Source of the DNA: Alphaproteobacteria bacterium
Lineage (GTDB): Bacteria > Pseudomonadota > Alphaproteobacteria > Bin65
Reading direction: 5' to 3'
DNA length: 64,000 nucleotides
Assembly (NCBI GenBank): GCA_022819985.1
Contig: JAJEGH010000008.1
Span: 1 to 64,000, forward strand
Shown here: positions 1-11,449 of the stretch, one piece after another
Layout: each line of letters opens with the position of its first letter
Position numbering within the stretch: the first letter of the stretch is position 1
Translations under genes and position numbers: made by a program
The notes under the pieces: model-generated
Database searches by the model: none
The model's input: the letters and a program-made list of their open reading frames with translations, nothing else
What the model was told of the DNA's origin: nothing

Positions 1-217
1 GCCCGGCTGCCGGCAACGCCGCGTCCAGCGCGTCGAACCCGGTCCGCCAGGGCCGCGGCGCCTCGCCGGCAACCGCCCCGCCGGCAACCGTCGCAACGCT
101 CCCGGCGCGCGGCGAACGCCGCTCCAGCGCCGCGATGCGCCGGCGCAGCGCCGCCAGGCCCAGGGCGGCGTCCGAAGCGGCATCCGGAGCGGCGGACGAA
201 AAAGGGGCGGAGATCAT
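1..217 (-). CDS. imuA: ImuA-like SOS mutagenesis protein, 5' part only
   Basis: The frame is open from ATG at 217 to the left edge (72 codons). It begins MISAPFSSAAPDAA and carries LRRRIAALERR, then TGFDALDAALPAAG at about residues 57-71, the pattern that opens the RecA-like ImuA (SulA-related) proteins. ImuA normally works with ImuB and DnaE2 in error-prone translesion synthesis. The start codon sits five bases from a perfect alphaproteobacterial LexA box, as expected for an imuA-imuB-dnaE2 cassette. The Walker motifs and partner genes lie beyond the window, so the family call rests on the short N-terminus plus the operator. Confidence 0.6.
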   Translation of the reverse strand, partial: MISAPFSSAAPDAASDAALGLAALRRRIAALERRSPRAGSVATVAGGAVAGEAPRPWRTGFDALDAALPAAG

Positions 218-221
218 TATT

Positions 222-236
222 GTTCTTTATTTGTTC
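222..236. promoter_or_regulatory. LexA box (GTTC-N7-GTTC)
   Basis: GTTC (222-225), seven AT-rich bases, then GTTC (233-236) is an exact match to the alphaproteobacterial SOS operator. It lies just upstream of the imuA-like ATG (217), and the next gene (EamA) points the same way with its stop at 275, so the box most plausibly controls the imuA-like gene. Confidence 0.75.
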
Positions 237-274
237 TTGATACGGTATGTCAAGGGGCACGGGCGGCCGGCGGT

Positions 275-1210
275 CTATACCGCCGGCGCCGCAGGTCCGC
301 GGTTCGCGACCAGGATGCCGCTGACGATCAGCGCCGTGCCAGCCACATGATAGAGGGCGATCTCCTCGGACAGGATCGTTACGGCGAAGACGGCGCCGAA
401 GACCGGGATCAGATAGAGGAACAGGCTGCCGCCGGCAGCGCCGACCCGGCGGATGCCGTAGTTCCACAGGACATAGGCGCCGGCCGTCCCGCCCACGCCG
501 ACATAGAGGATGCCGTAGACCGCTTCCGCGGTCGGCACGAACCGCCCGCCATACGCCAGTTCGACGGCCGCCATCGGCGCCAGGCCGAGCACCGAGACCG
601 CCGCGATGGCCGCCAGCCCGGTGAGCGGCGGCAGGGCGCTGTTCCAGCTGCGGATGCCGATGGTGTAGAGGCCCCAGAGGAACATGGCGCCGGCGATCCA
701 CAGGTCGCCCTCGACGAACTCCAGGCCGGTCAGGCGCTGCCAGCTGCCGTGGGCGACCACGACGACCAGGCCGACCAGGGCGATGGCGATGCCGGCAATC
801 CGGCCCGCCGTGCTGCGTTCGCCGACGCCCGCCAGGGACAGCAGCACGATGTAGATCGGCACCGAGGCGTTGAGCAGCGCGCCGTTGATCGCCGTCGTCG
901 TCTGGGTGCCGCGGAAGATCATGTAGTTGAAGAAGATCGCGCCGACGGCGGAGAGCAGCGCGATCGTGCGCCATTCCGTGCGCAGCGCGGCCCGGTGCCG
1001 CCACAGCGACGCCGCCAGGAGCGGCAGCAGGACCGCCCCCGCCGCCGCCCAGCGGGAAAACGCCATGACGGCGGGCGACACGTCCTGGTACGAGCCGCGC
1101 GCCGCGGTCCAGGTGCCGCCCCAGAAGGCCGCCGCGGCGGTCAGCGCGATATAGGGCGCTGCCCGGGCGAGCCAGCCGGCGCCGGCACCGGCGCCCGGGT
1201 CAGCCGGCAT
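275..1210 (-). CDS. EamA/DMT-family transporter
   Basis: 311-residue integral membrane protein with about ten hydrophobic segments in two repeated halves, the usual size for EamA (drug/metabolite transporter) permeases. The first half shows AAAAFWGGTWTAARG and MAFSRWAAAGAVLLPLL; the second shows GIRRVGAAGGSLFLYLIPVFG and a C-terminal GTALIVSGILVANRG, both common EamA signatures. The substrate cannot be read from the sequence; relatives export amino acids and other metabolites. It follows frmA on the same strand after a 34-bp gap and may be cotranscribed with it. Confidence 0.85.
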   Translation of the reverse strand: MPADPGAGAGAGWLARAAPYIALTAAAAFWGGTWTAARGSYQDVSPAVMAFSRWAAAGAVLLPLLAASLWRHRAALRTEWRTIALLSAVGAIFFNYMIFRGTQTTTAINGALLNASVPIYIVLLSLAGVGERSTAGRIAGIAIALVGLVVVVAHGSWQRLTGLEFVEGDLWIAGAMFLWGLYTIGIRSWNSALPPLTGLAAIAAVSVLGLAPMAAVELAYGGRFVPTAEAVYGILYVGVGGTAGAYVLWNYGIRRVGAAGGSLFLYLIPVFGAVFAVTILSEEIALYHVAGTALIVSGILVANRGPAAPAV

Positions 1211-1244
1211 GGCCGGTCCCGGCGGCCGATCTGGGCGGCCGGCC

Positions 1245-2357
<1,113 letters not shown>

Positions 2358-2500
2358 GACGCGTCCTCCCCGGGTTCCCCTGCGCCGCCAGCGCGCTGGC
2401 GGCCGGTGCGCCGCCCTTGCCGATTCCTGTTCCCGTGCTACACGGAGGGGGCGTTCTATACAACCGTTCTCCATCGGGCATTCGCAGACAGGGTCCCGCC

Positions 2501-4090
2501 ATGCGCGACATCCAGTTTCCCGGCCGATCCGTCGTCCACGGCGTCAACGGCGCCGCGGCGACCTCCACCCCCCTCGCCACGCTGACCGCCCTCGACATCC
2601 TGCGCGCCGGCGGCAACGCGGTCGACGCGGCGATCGCGGCCTGTGCCGTGCAATGCGTGGCCGAGCCCATGAGCACCGGTATCGGCGGCGACTGTTTCAT
2701 GCTCTACCAGAAGGGCGGCGAGGGGCCGGTCGCCGGCTTCAACGGCTCGGGCTGGTCGCCGGCCGGGATCACGGTCGATTCCCTGCTGGAGCGCGGCATC
2801 GGCCAGATCGATCCCGACGGCGTCGAATCGGTCACGGTGCCTGGCGCGGTCGACGCCTGGTGCGCAATCCTCGACGCCCACGGCACCATGGGCATCGACC
2901 GGGTGCTCCAGCCGGCCATCGCCTGCGCCGAGGACGGCTTTACCGTCGGCGAGGTGACCCGGCGGCTGTGGACCGGCCGGCTCGACGGCCTGCGCGGCAA
3001 CGAAGCCGCTTCGGCGCTCTATCTGAAAGACGGCGAACCGCCCGCGGCCGGCGACATATGGCACTCGCCGGCGCTGGGCCGGACGCTGCGCGCGATCGCC
3101 GAGCGCGGGCGCGACGGCTTCTATGCCGGGCCGGTGCTCGACGCGATGCTGGCCGCGCTGAAGACCGCCGGCGGCGTCCACACGGAGGAGGATTTCGCCG
3201 GCCAGCGCCTTGAGCCGGTCGCCCCGCTCGAATCCGGCTATCGCGGCCGGACCGTGCTGGAGATTCCGCCCAACGGCGGCGGCATCACCGCGCAGATCAT
3301 GCTCAACATCCTGGAAGGTTTCGACCTGGCCGGCCTGGACCCGGTCGGCGCGGAGCGGCTGCATCTGGAGATGGAGGCCCAGCGCCTCGCCTACACCCAG
3401 CGCGATGCCTTTATCGGCGATCCGCGCCATAGCGGCGTGCCGGTCGAGCGGTTGCTGTCCGACGAATTCGCCGCCGGCCTGCGCAGCCGGATCCGACGCG
3501 ACCGGGCGATGGACGCGCTGCCGCCCGTCGAGATGCCGCAGCACAGGGATACGGTCTATCTGACTGTCGTGGACCGGGACCTCAACTGCGTCAGCCTGAT
3601 CAATTCGGTCTACTGGAGCTTCGGCAGCTGCATCGCCTCGGAGGAGACCGGGGTGGTGTTCCAGAACCGGGGCGCGGGTTTCTTCGTCGCGCCGGGCCAT
3701 CCCAACTGCGTCGGCCCGCGCAAGCGGCCGCTGCACACGATCATCCCGGGCATGGTGCTGAACGGCGGCAGGTGCGAACTGGCCTTCGGCGTGATGGGCG
3801 GCCCCTTCCAGCCGGTCGGCCAGGCCCATATCGTCACCAGTCTCTGGGATTTCGACATGGACATTCAGCAGGCCATCGACTGCCCGCGCGTGTTCCACGA
3901 TGGCGGCGCGATTATCGCCGAGCGCGGGGTGCCGGAGGCCGCCGTCGCCGGCCTGCGCGCCCTCGGCCACGCGGTCGTGCCGGCCGAAAGCCCCCACGGC
4001 GGCGGCCAGGGCATCCTGATCGACCGGGAGCGCGGCGTCCTTTCCGCCGGCTCCGACCCGCGGCGCGACGGCTGCGCGCTGGGCTATTGA
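2501..4090 (+). CDS. Gamma-glutamyltransferase family protein
   Basis: 529-residue Ntn-hydrolase precursor of the gamma-glutamyltranspeptidase family, which cleaves itself before a Thr to make large and small subunits. The predicted nucleophile is Thr351 in [10 protein letters not shown], matching the TTHYSVVD position of classic enzymes. The N-terminus has the family [13 protein letters not shown] and STGIGGDCF motifs. No secretion signal is seen, and the small subunit has [12 protein letters not shown] instead of the usual GSPGGSRI, so this is one of the cytoplasmic GGT-like or acylase-like branches rather than a classic periplasmic GGT. Start 2501 ([10 protein letters not shown]) is preferred to the upstream 2417. 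It is divergent from frmA, so a glutathione link is possible but inferred. Confidence 0.85.
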   Translation: MRDIQFPGRSVVHGVNGAAATSTPLATLTALDILRAGGNAVDAAIAACAVQCVAEPMSTGIGGDCFMLYQKGGEGPVAGFNGSGWSPAGITVDSLLERGIGQIDPDGVESVTVPGAVDAWCAILDAHGTMGIDRVLQPAIACAEDGFTVGEVTRRLWTGRLDGLRGNEAASALYLKDGEPPAAGDIWHSPALGRTLRAIAERGRDGFYAGPVLDAMLAALKTAGGVHTEEDFAGQRLEPVAPLESGYRGRTVLEIPPNGGGITAQIMLNILEGFDLAGLDPVGAERLHLEMEAQRLAYTQRDAFIGDPRHSGVPVERLLSDEFAAGLRSRIRRDRAMDALPPVEMPQHRDTVYLTVVDRDLNCVSLINSVYWSFGSCIASEETGVVFQNRGAGFFVAPGHPNCVGPRKRPLHTIIPGMVLNGGRCELAFGVMGGPFQPVGQAHIVTSLWDFDMDIQQAIDCPRVFHDGGAIIAERGVPEAAVAGLRALGHAVVPAESPHGGGQGILIDRERGVLSAGSDPRRDGCALGY

Positions 4091-4192
4091 GGCGGATTTC
4101 CGGTTTGGCGGATCCCGAAGGGCCGGCTCGAAGCGCCCCTCCCGACGGGCCGGCGGCGGCAGGCCGGGCATGACCGCCGAAGGCACGGAAAC

Positions 4193-5575
4193 GTGCCACT
4201 GGATGGGCCGGTGGACGAGCCGGTGAGCGAGCCGATCCCGCCCGAACCCCCGAAACATGGCGGCCCGGAACATGGCGGTGAAATCCGCACCGGCACCGCG
4301 GGGCTGCTGATCGTGCTCGCCGCGGCGTTCACGGTCAGCCAGTTCTACCGCACCGCGCCGGCGGTGATCGGGCCGGAGCTGCGCAGCGGGCTGGCGCTCA
4401 GCCCCGCTCAGCTCGGCCTTGCCGCCGGCGCCTTCTTCATCGCCTTCTCGCTGATGCATGTGCCGATCGGCGTGCTGCTCGACCGCTACGGCCCGCGCCG
4501 GGTCATGGCGGCGATGCTGACGATCGCCAGCGCCGGCGCCGCCCTGTTCTCCCAGGCCGGCGGCGCGATCGGCCTGGTCGCGGCGCAATTGCTGATCGGC
4601 GCCGGCTGTTCGGCCATGTTCGTCGGCGGCCTCGTCGTGGTTTCCCAGCGCTTCCCGCCGGCCCGCTTCGGCGGCCTCGCCGCCCTGCTGACCTCGGTGA
4701 GCGGCGTCGGCATGATCGTCTCCGGCACGCCCTTCGCCGCGCTCGCCGAGGCGGTCGGCTGGCGCACCGGCTTCCTGATCGCCGCGGCAGTCTCTCTGGC
4801 GCTCGCCGTCGTCATTTTCCGGGCGGTGCCGCGGCGCGGCGAGCGGCAGCCGGAGCAGGCGGCCGAGTCCTTCCTGCGCTCGGTGCTCGACCTCGGACGC
4901 ATCTTCCGCCACGGGCCGGTCTGGGGCGTGATCGCGCTCGCCATGGTGTCCTATCCCTCGGTCATCGCCGTGCGCGGCTTCTGGGGCGGGCCCTACCTGG
5001 CCGACGTGCACGATGCCGGCACGATCGAGCGCGGCGATATCCTGCTCGTCATGAGCGTCGCCACCATCGTGGGCGCGGGCCTTTATGCCCTGTTCGAGCG
5101 ACGCACGACCCTGCGCATGCCCTTCGTCTACCTGGCGGCCGGGGCGAGCGCCCTGGGCTTCTGGCTGCTGGCGCTGGCGCCGGTCTCGTCGTCTTTCCAG
5201 GCGGCGCTGCTCTTCGTCCTGATCGGCACGTTCAGCTTTGGCTCGATCCTGCTGCTCGCCCTGGCGCGCGACATGTTCCCGGACCGGCTGACCGGCCGAG
5301 CCATCACTTCGGTCAACTTCACATCGTTCCTGGGCGCCGGGCTGATGCAGGTTATTCCCGGCATCGCGCTCGGCCTGTGGCCCGCGGTCGACGGCCACCC
5401 GCCGGCCGAGGCCTACCGGGTCGTGTTCGCCGGCATCGGCGCCGTCCTGCTGGTTGCGTCGGCGGTTTTCACCCTGGTGCTGCGCCGGCGGATCGCCGGC
5501 GGCTGGCGGGAATGGCTTGCGCAGCGGGCCGAAGCGCGACATGACAACGGCGCCGGAGAACGGCGGACCGACTGA
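4193..5575 (+). CDS. MFS transporter
   Basis: 460-residue major facilitator with twelve predicted membrane segments. The loop after segment 2 holds GVLLDRYGPRRVMAA, the MFS motif-A pattern, and segment 1 has TVSQFYRTAPAVIGPEL, seen in nitrate/nitrite-porter-like and other small MFS subfamilies. Substrate unknown. The start is uncertain: GTG at 4193 opens a hydrophilic Pro/Glu-rich leader of about 30 residues, and no in-frame ATG lies close to the first membrane helix. It follows the GGT-like gene by about 100 bp on the same strand. Confidence 0.85.
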   Translation: MPLDGPVDEPVSEPIPPEPPKHGGPEHGGEIRTGTAGLLIVLAAAFTVSQFYRTAPAVIGPELRSGLALSPAQLGLAAGAFFIAFSLMHVPIGVLLDRYGPRRVMAAMLTIASAGAALFSQAGGAIGLVAAQLLIGAGCSAMFVGGLVVVSQRFPPARFGGLAALLTSVSGVGMIVSGTPFAALAEAVGWRTGFLIAAAVSLALAVVIFRAVPRRGERQPEQAAESFLRSVLDLGRIFRHGPVWGVIALAMVSYPSVIAVRGFWGGPYLADVHDAGTIERGDILLVMSVATIVGAGLYALFERRTTLRMPFVYLAAGASALGFWLLALAPVSSSFQAALLFVLIGTFSFGSILLLALARDMFPDRLTGRAITSVNFTSFLGAGLMQVIPGIALGLWPAVDGHPPAEAYRVVFAGIGAVLLVASAVFTLVLRRRIAGGWREWLAQRAEARHDNGAGERRTD

Positions 5576-5598
5576 CGGAACCTGGAGGAGCGCGGGCG

Positions 5599-6012
5599 AT
5601 GGCCTACTGGCTGGTGAAATCCGAACCGGGCGAATGGTCGTGGGACGACCATGTGCGCGACGGCGTCGCCGAATGGGACGGCGTGCGCAACCATCAGGCC
5701 GCGAACAACCTGCGCGCCATGAAGATCGGCGACCGCGCCTTCTTCTACCATTCGGTGAACGAGAAGCGGATCGTCGGCGTGCTCGAAGTGGTGCGCGAAT
5801 TCTATCCCGACCCGACCGACCCCTCGGGCCGCTTCGACATGGTCGATTTCAAGGCGCTGTTCCCGGTCAAGCGCCCGGTGACGCTGGCCGAGATCAAGGC
5901 CGAGCCGGCGCTGGCCGACTTCGCCCTGGTGCGCCACTCGCGGCTTTCCGTGATGCCGGTAAGCGACGAGCACTGGCGGCTGCTGTGCGAGATGGCGGAG
6001 ACGGAGGGGTGA
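5599..6012 (+). CDS. EVE domain-containing protein
   Basis: 137-residue single-domain protein. MAYWLVKSEPGEWSWDDH, GVRNHQAANNLRAMKIGD and RAFFYHS are hallmarks of the EVE/thymocyte-nuclear-protein-1 fold, a PUA-like module that binds modified bases. Its cellular role in bacteria is unsettled. A GGAGGA ribosome site sits just upstream of the ATG and the gene begins 23 bp after the MFS stop, so the two are probably cotranscribed. Confidence 0.9.
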   Translation: MAYWLVKSEPGEWSWDDHVRDGVAEWDGVRNHQAANNLRAMKIGDRAFFYHSVNEKRIVGVLEVVREFYPDPTDPSGRFDMVDFKALFPVKRPVTLAEIKAEPALADFALVRHSRLSVMPVSDEHWRLLCEMAETEG

Positions 6013-6040
6013 GGGGGAGGCGTAGCAAGGCTGCTTTCGG

Positions 6041-6062
6041 TCCGTGGAACTTGACCCACGGA
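6041..6062. repeat. Short inverted repeat upstream of AbrB/PIN operon
   Basis: TCCGTGG (6041-6047) pairs with CCACGGA (6056-6062) across an 8-base loop. It lies between the EVE stop and the perfect operator palindrome, and could be a second operator or a weak terminator hairpin. Confidence 0.4.
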
Positions 6063-6070
6063 ACCTTTCA

Positions 6071-6097
6071 GAGTAGGAATTTACAAAATTCCTACTC
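6071..6097. promoter_or_regulatory. Perfect 12-bp inverted repeat, probable toxin-antitoxin operator
   Basis: GAGTAGGAATTT (6071-6082), ACA, then its exact reverse complement (6086-6097). It ends 14 bp before the AbrB antitoxin ATG. AbrB/MazE-type antitoxins usually repress their own promoters through such palindromes. Confidence 0.65.
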
Positions 6098-6111
6098 TTT
6101 GCAGGCCCGCC

Positions 6112-6405
6112 ATGTCCCTGGTCACCGTAAAACCGAAGTTCCAAGTCACGATCCCCGCAAAGTTGCGTAAAGGGCTCGATCTGCGCGAGGGCGACCTCAT
6201 GGAAGCCACCGTTGTGGACGACGGCATCCTCTTGCGCCCCAAGCAGGTGGTGGACCGAAACGCAGCCGCCGAGCGGGTTGCCGCCGTCCTCGCGAGGATC
6301 GAGCCTCCGCCTGAGGATGCCGGTCGTACCGAGGACGAAATCATGGAAGACATCCTCGCCGACATCGCCGCCGCCCGCAAGGAACGCCGCGCCCGTAAAG
6401 CATGA
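6112..6405 (+). CDS. AbrB/MazE/SpoVT-family antitoxin
   Basis: 97-residue protein with an N-terminal swapped-hairpin AbrB DNA-binding domain (VTVKPKFQVTIPAKLRKGL at about residues 4-22, then LREGDLMEATVVDDGILLRPK). The charged C-terminal tail (EDEIMEDILADIAAARKERR) is the likely toxin-neutralising segment. It overlaps the PIN gene by ATGA, the usual antitoxin-toxin coupling, and is preceded by a perfect 12-bp inverted repeat. Confidence 0.85.
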   Translation: MSLVTVKPKFQVTIPAKLRKGLDLREGDLMEATVVDDGILLRPKQVVDRNAAAERVAAVLARIEPPPEDAGRTEDEIMEDILADIAAARKERRARKA

Positions 6406-6794
6406 GGGTCGTTATCGATTGCAACATCCTCGTTTCCGCGGCCCGGTCCGGAGGCGTGTGCGCCAAGGTTGTCACCGACGCGATTCACGGCCACGAGATT
6501 GTGCTTTCCAAATCGATTGTCGAAGAATATCTGGCGGTCGCGGAACGGCCGGCCCACGCCGGCTACCGTGACGCCATGCTGTCCCTGGTTGCGGAGCTTG
6601 AGCGGGTGGCCGCGTTCGTGGAGCCGGCGGATACTGTGTTCGGTCTCCGAGATCCCGATGATGAAATCTATTTGGCAACCGCAATGGCTGGCGGCGCGGC
6701 CCTGGTAACCGGCAACAGCAGGGACTTTACCGAACCGCGATACGGTCCGGTCAAGGTCTTCTCCCCGCGCTCTTTTATTGATCGAACGGATTGA
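6402..6794 (+). CDS. PIN-domain toxin (putative ribonuclease)
   Basis: 130-residue PIN protein. Acidic active-site residues appear in MRVVIDCNILVSAARSGG (Asp6), the Glu pair of SIVEEYLAV, and RDPDDEIYLATA; PIN toxins cleave RNA using these with Mg2+/Mn2+. The pattern DCNILVSA...DPDDE...TGNSRDF is that of the toxins paired with AbrB-type antitoxins, as here (4-bp overlap with the upstream gene). It looks full length and active. Confidence 0.85.
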   Translation: MRVVIDCNILVSAARSGGVCAKVVTDAIHGHEIVLSKSIVEEYLAVAERPAHAGYRDAMLSLVAELERVAAFVEPADTVFGLRDPDDEIYLATAMAGGAALVTGNSRDFTEPRYGPVKVFSPRSFIDRTD

Positions 6795-6826
6795 CAATGG
6801 CGAGGCCGTCGACCGGCGGCCGGACC

Positions 6827-7177
6827 TCAAACGCCCCGGCAACGGTGGGTTTTTCCCAGCGCGCGGAGGACGACGCGCGCGGCCGGCCGGGCCCGATCCT
6901 CGGGCGCGCGGCGCAGATGCAGCAGCACGGCGATGGAGAGTTCCGCAATGCTGGCTCCCGGCCGGGGGCAGACGAGGGGCAACCGGCCGTACAGCCCGGC
7001 CGAGGCCCGGTGCCCCGCCAGGACGCCGGCCACATAAGCGTGCAGTATCGGAATCGGAATGCCGATCAGGTCGTCGGCAGTCCTGAACGGCCCATCGCTT
7101 CGCGCCGGTCCGGCCGCCGCGGCGAGCGCGGACACGGCAAAGAGCGCTGCCGCAAGAGCGTTTCCCGATCGCTTCAT
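6827..7177 (-). CDS. Small secreted protein with Rap1a/Tai-like domain
   Basis: 116 residues. The N-terminus is a signal peptide (MKRSGNALAAALFAVSALAAA, predicted cleavage after ARS or earlier). The C-terminal half, CPRPGASIAELSIAVLLHL then RPAARVVLRALGKTHRC, matches the two-cysteine pattern of the Rap1a/Tai domain, named for periplasmic immunity proteins of type VI secretion amidase effectors but also found in many stand-alone proteins. No effector gene is adjacent, so the role is unknown. It lies between toxin-antitoxin pairs, convergent with the PIN toxin to its left. Confidence 0.6.
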   Translation of the reverse strand: MKRSGNALAAALFAVSALAAAAGPARSDGPFRTADDLIGIPIPILHAYVAGVLAGHRASAGLYGRLPLVCPRPGASIAELSIAVLLHLRRAPEDRARPAARVVLRALGKTHRCRGV

Positions 7178-7281
7178 GGTTCTGCTCCCGAATTGAACGC
7201 CGGCTTCCGCCCCTCCCGCCGCGCCGTCATGCCGCTTCCCGACAGGCGCCGGAGGTCTCCGCGCCGTGCCCGGCCGCCCGG

Positions 7282-7743
7282 CTACGCGCCATGGGGCGGC
7301 CCATGGGACTGCAGGGCGATTCCGGCGCCGGCCGGTACGCCGAGCTGCCGTCCCGCCTCGATCAGCTGCCGGTCCAGGCTGTACAGTGCTGCCGCACCCC
7401 GGTTCGCGGCGATGGCCAGATGCAGCGCGTCGCCGGCCCTCAGGCCAGTCTCGAAACGGCCGAGAAAGGCCCTGGCAAGATCGAAATCGGCCCGGCCCGG
7501 CAGCAGGACGGCGAAGGACTCGCCGATCATGGTCTCGAACCGGGCGTCGGCGGCGCGCGCCGCATCCGCGCTCAGCCCGCCCATGCGCACCTCGCGGGCG
7601 AGCAGCGAGGAAAACTCGACGCGGGTCCAGTGGCTGACCGCCAGTTCGTCCGGCGGCAGCGTTTCCAGGAAGCCGGCGACACGTTCGCTCGCGGCTTCAG
7701 ACAGGATAAGGGGCGCGACGAAGCTGGTATCGAAATGGCGCAT
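7282..7743 (-). CDS. vapC: PIN-domain toxin, VapC-like
   Basis: 153-residue PIN ribonuclease-type toxin. Active-site acids are in MRHFDTSFVAPLILSE (Asp5), the Glu of RVEFSSLLAREV, and GLRAGDALHLAIA (Asp). The last acidic position is SLDRQLIEAG. It follows a Phd-type antitoxin by 15 bp on the same strand, making a complete module. Confidence 0.85.
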   Translation of the reverse strand: MRHFDTSFVAPLILSEAASERVAGFLETLPPDELAVSHWTRVEFSSLLAREVRMGGLSADAARAADARFETMIGESFAVLLPGRADFDLARAFLGRFETGLRAGDALHLAIAANRGAAALYSLDRQLIEAGRQLGVPAGAGIALQSHGPPHGA

Positions 7744-7758
7744 GCCGGAGCGCCTCGC

Positions 7759-8055
<297 letters not shown>

Positions 8056-8058
<3 letters not shown>

Positions 8059-8217
8059 GATAATAGCACGGTCCGACCGTTCATGCCACTGCCGTGCGGC
8101 CATACCATTGCGCGGAATCGAGCCGTACCGGAACGGACTGCGATGAAACGGGCCGGCTCCCGCATCGGGTTCGCCCAGCAGGATCGCCATCAGGGCCGAG
8201 GTATCGACGGCGATCAT
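8056..8217 (-). pseudogene. Truncated PIN toxin remnant
   Basis: Begins as a normal PIN toxin (MIAVDTSALMAILLGEPDA), with the first catalytic Asp at residue 5, and overlaps the upstream antitoxin stop by ATGA. After about 19 residues the similarity ends and the frame runs through unrelated sequence to a stop 53 residues from the start. The three downstream acidic active-site regions are absent, so no toxin activity is expected. The break falls right beside the operator of the next module, which suggests a deletion joined here. Confidence 0.7.
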
Positions 8218-8471
8218 GCCGGCAGACCGTCGTCGTCGTAGAGGAAGTCCTGGCTGCGGGCGGCGCCCGGACCCTCGACCGTTTTTTCCGCGGCGGCGGT
8301 CTGCACGGCGGCGATGGCTGCGCGCCGCTCGGCGGCGGTCGGCCGCTGTTCGACCGGGGCCAGCCTGACCGTGGCGCGCCCGTGCCGGGTCAGCACGACC
8401 TCCTCGCCCGCCTCGGCGCGGCGCACGAGTTCGGTCAATTGCCCTTTCGCCTGTGTCACGGAGACCTGCAT
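8214..8471 (-). CDS. Phd/YefM-type antitoxin (orphaned)
   Basis: 85 residues. VSVTQAKGQLTELVRRAEAG and EEVVLTRHGRATVRLAPVEQ are the Phd DNA-binding core; the C-terminus ends in an acidic DFLYDDDGLPA segment like those that bind PIN toxins. The antitoxin is intact but the toxin encoded behind it is a stub. Retained antitoxins of this type can act as repressors or anti-toxins against related modules, here possibly the neighbour at 7282-8028. Confidence 0.8.
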   Translation of the reverse strand: MQVSVTQAKGQLTELVRRAEAGEEVVLTRHGRATVRLAPVEQRPTAAERRAAIAAVQTAAAEKTVEGPGAARSQDFLYDDDGLPA

Positions 8472-8512
8472 CGGTCCGATGTCCCTCTCGAAGGCGGATA
8501 GCGCTCAATACA

Positions 8513-8530
8513 GACCATTATATGGACCAT
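8513..8530. promoter_or_regulatory. Direct hexamer repeat, candidate operator of the second Phd antitoxin
   Basis: GACCAT at 8513-8518 and 8525-8530, start to start 12 bp, upstream of the antitoxin ATG at 8471. Same core and period as the repeat at 8041-8058 but in opposite orientation. Confidence 0.5.
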
Positions 8531-8688
8531 AACAATGCTGCCCGGGCGCAAAGATGCCCGCAACATGCCGACGATCGCCCGGCCTAATCGCCTGCCGCAA
8601 GGCGGCTCCCCCTGTGCAAAGCCGCGCCGGCGCGATAGAACAGGGCGGGAGGGGACGCGGCTTCGGCCGGTAGATTTGAGGCAGGACA

Positions 8689-10635
<1,947 letters not shown>

Positions 10636-10941
10636 TCAAATCCGTCCATAGGACCTAGAATGGTCGCATTCACCAGCTTTTTTTGCCCAATGGGGCGACG
10701 GGACGGCCCTCCCCGCAAGATGCTGCTGTCGTGCAGGCGGCGACGCCAATGTCTCCGGGCGCGAGGCACAAATGTCTTGCGAATCAGGACGACCGGGATT
10801 CAGGACACGTCATCTAGGACGTAATTTCCATACGCATAGAATAAGAGCGGCCCCAGGCTCCCGTGCCTCCCCCTTCCGTTTGCAATCCGCGCGCACCCAT
10901 CCCTACATTCATGGCAGATGCACGCCGTTGAAGGGTCAAAT
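10636..10941. other. Intergenic region downstream of acs
   Basis: No gene seen. A T7 run follows CAGC at about 10677, a possible weak end for acs. Several loosely repeated AGGAC/AGGACG words lie near 10786-10822. Nothing firm can be assigned. Confidence 0.4.
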
Positions 10942-11442
10942 ATGATGAAGTCGGTACGCAAGAAGGACGAGGCCGCGCAATCCCTGCGCATGAACGAGAA
11001 GAAATGGTCCAAGCCGCTCATGGACGCTGGCTGGACCGCGATTCCCGCCGTCATCATCGAGCGGCAGGCCGCCCTCGGTCTCGACGCGCTTGACGTGAAC
11101 ATTCTGCTGCACTTAGCGAACCACTGGTGGACCGCGGACAACAAGCCCCACCCGGCCAAGAACACCATCGCCAAGGCCGTCGGCGTCCATCCCCGCACGG
11201 TTCAGCGACACATCGCCAGGATGGAGGCAGCAGGATTCATTCGCCGCGAGGAACGTCGGATTCCCGGTAAGGGCAGCCGGACTAATCTCTATCACTTCGA
11301 CGGCCTGATCGCCGAGGCCAAGCCCTTTGCCGAAGAGAAGCTGGCGGAGCGCCGGCGGCGAGAGCAAGACGACAAGGCTCGGCCGGGCCGCAAGGGGCGT
11401 CCCCGCCTGACTGTGGTCGGCGGTTCCGACGACGAGGATTGA
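10942..11442 (+). CDS. Helix-turn-helix DNA-binding protein
   Basis: About 166 residues. The middle, LDVNILLHLANHWW, then KNTIAKAVGVHPRTVQRHI and RMEAAGFIRREERR, is a winged helix-turn-helix (HTH_36-type, as in plasmid/phage replication initiators and accessory regulators). The tail is strongly basic then acidic (RRRREQDDKARPGRKGRPR...DDED). Tandem ATGs at 10942 and 10945 follow GAAGGG and are favoured over ATG at 10918. It stands alone next to a tRNA-like gene, a common position for mobile-element leftovers. Target unknown. Confidence 0.75.
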   Translation: MMKSVRKKDEAAQSLRMNEKKWSKPLMDAGWTAIPAVIIERQAALGLDALDVNILLHLANHWWTADNKPHPAKNTIAKAVGVHPRTVQRHIARMEAAGFIRREERRIPGKGSRTNLYHFDGLIAEAKPFAEEKLAERRRREQDDKARPGRKGRPRLTVVGGSDDED

Positions 11443-11449
11443 GAGTAAC

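Noticed and set aside
2456-5542. Open frame of 1028 codons on the minus strand
   Set aside because: Runs opposite the GGT-like and MFS genes, both of which have clear motifs. No recognisable domain in the antisense translation.
8619-8663. 8-bp inverted repeat upstream of acs as an operator
   Set aside because: The arms are short, GC-only and 29 bp apart; such pairs arise often by chance in this GC-rich DNA.
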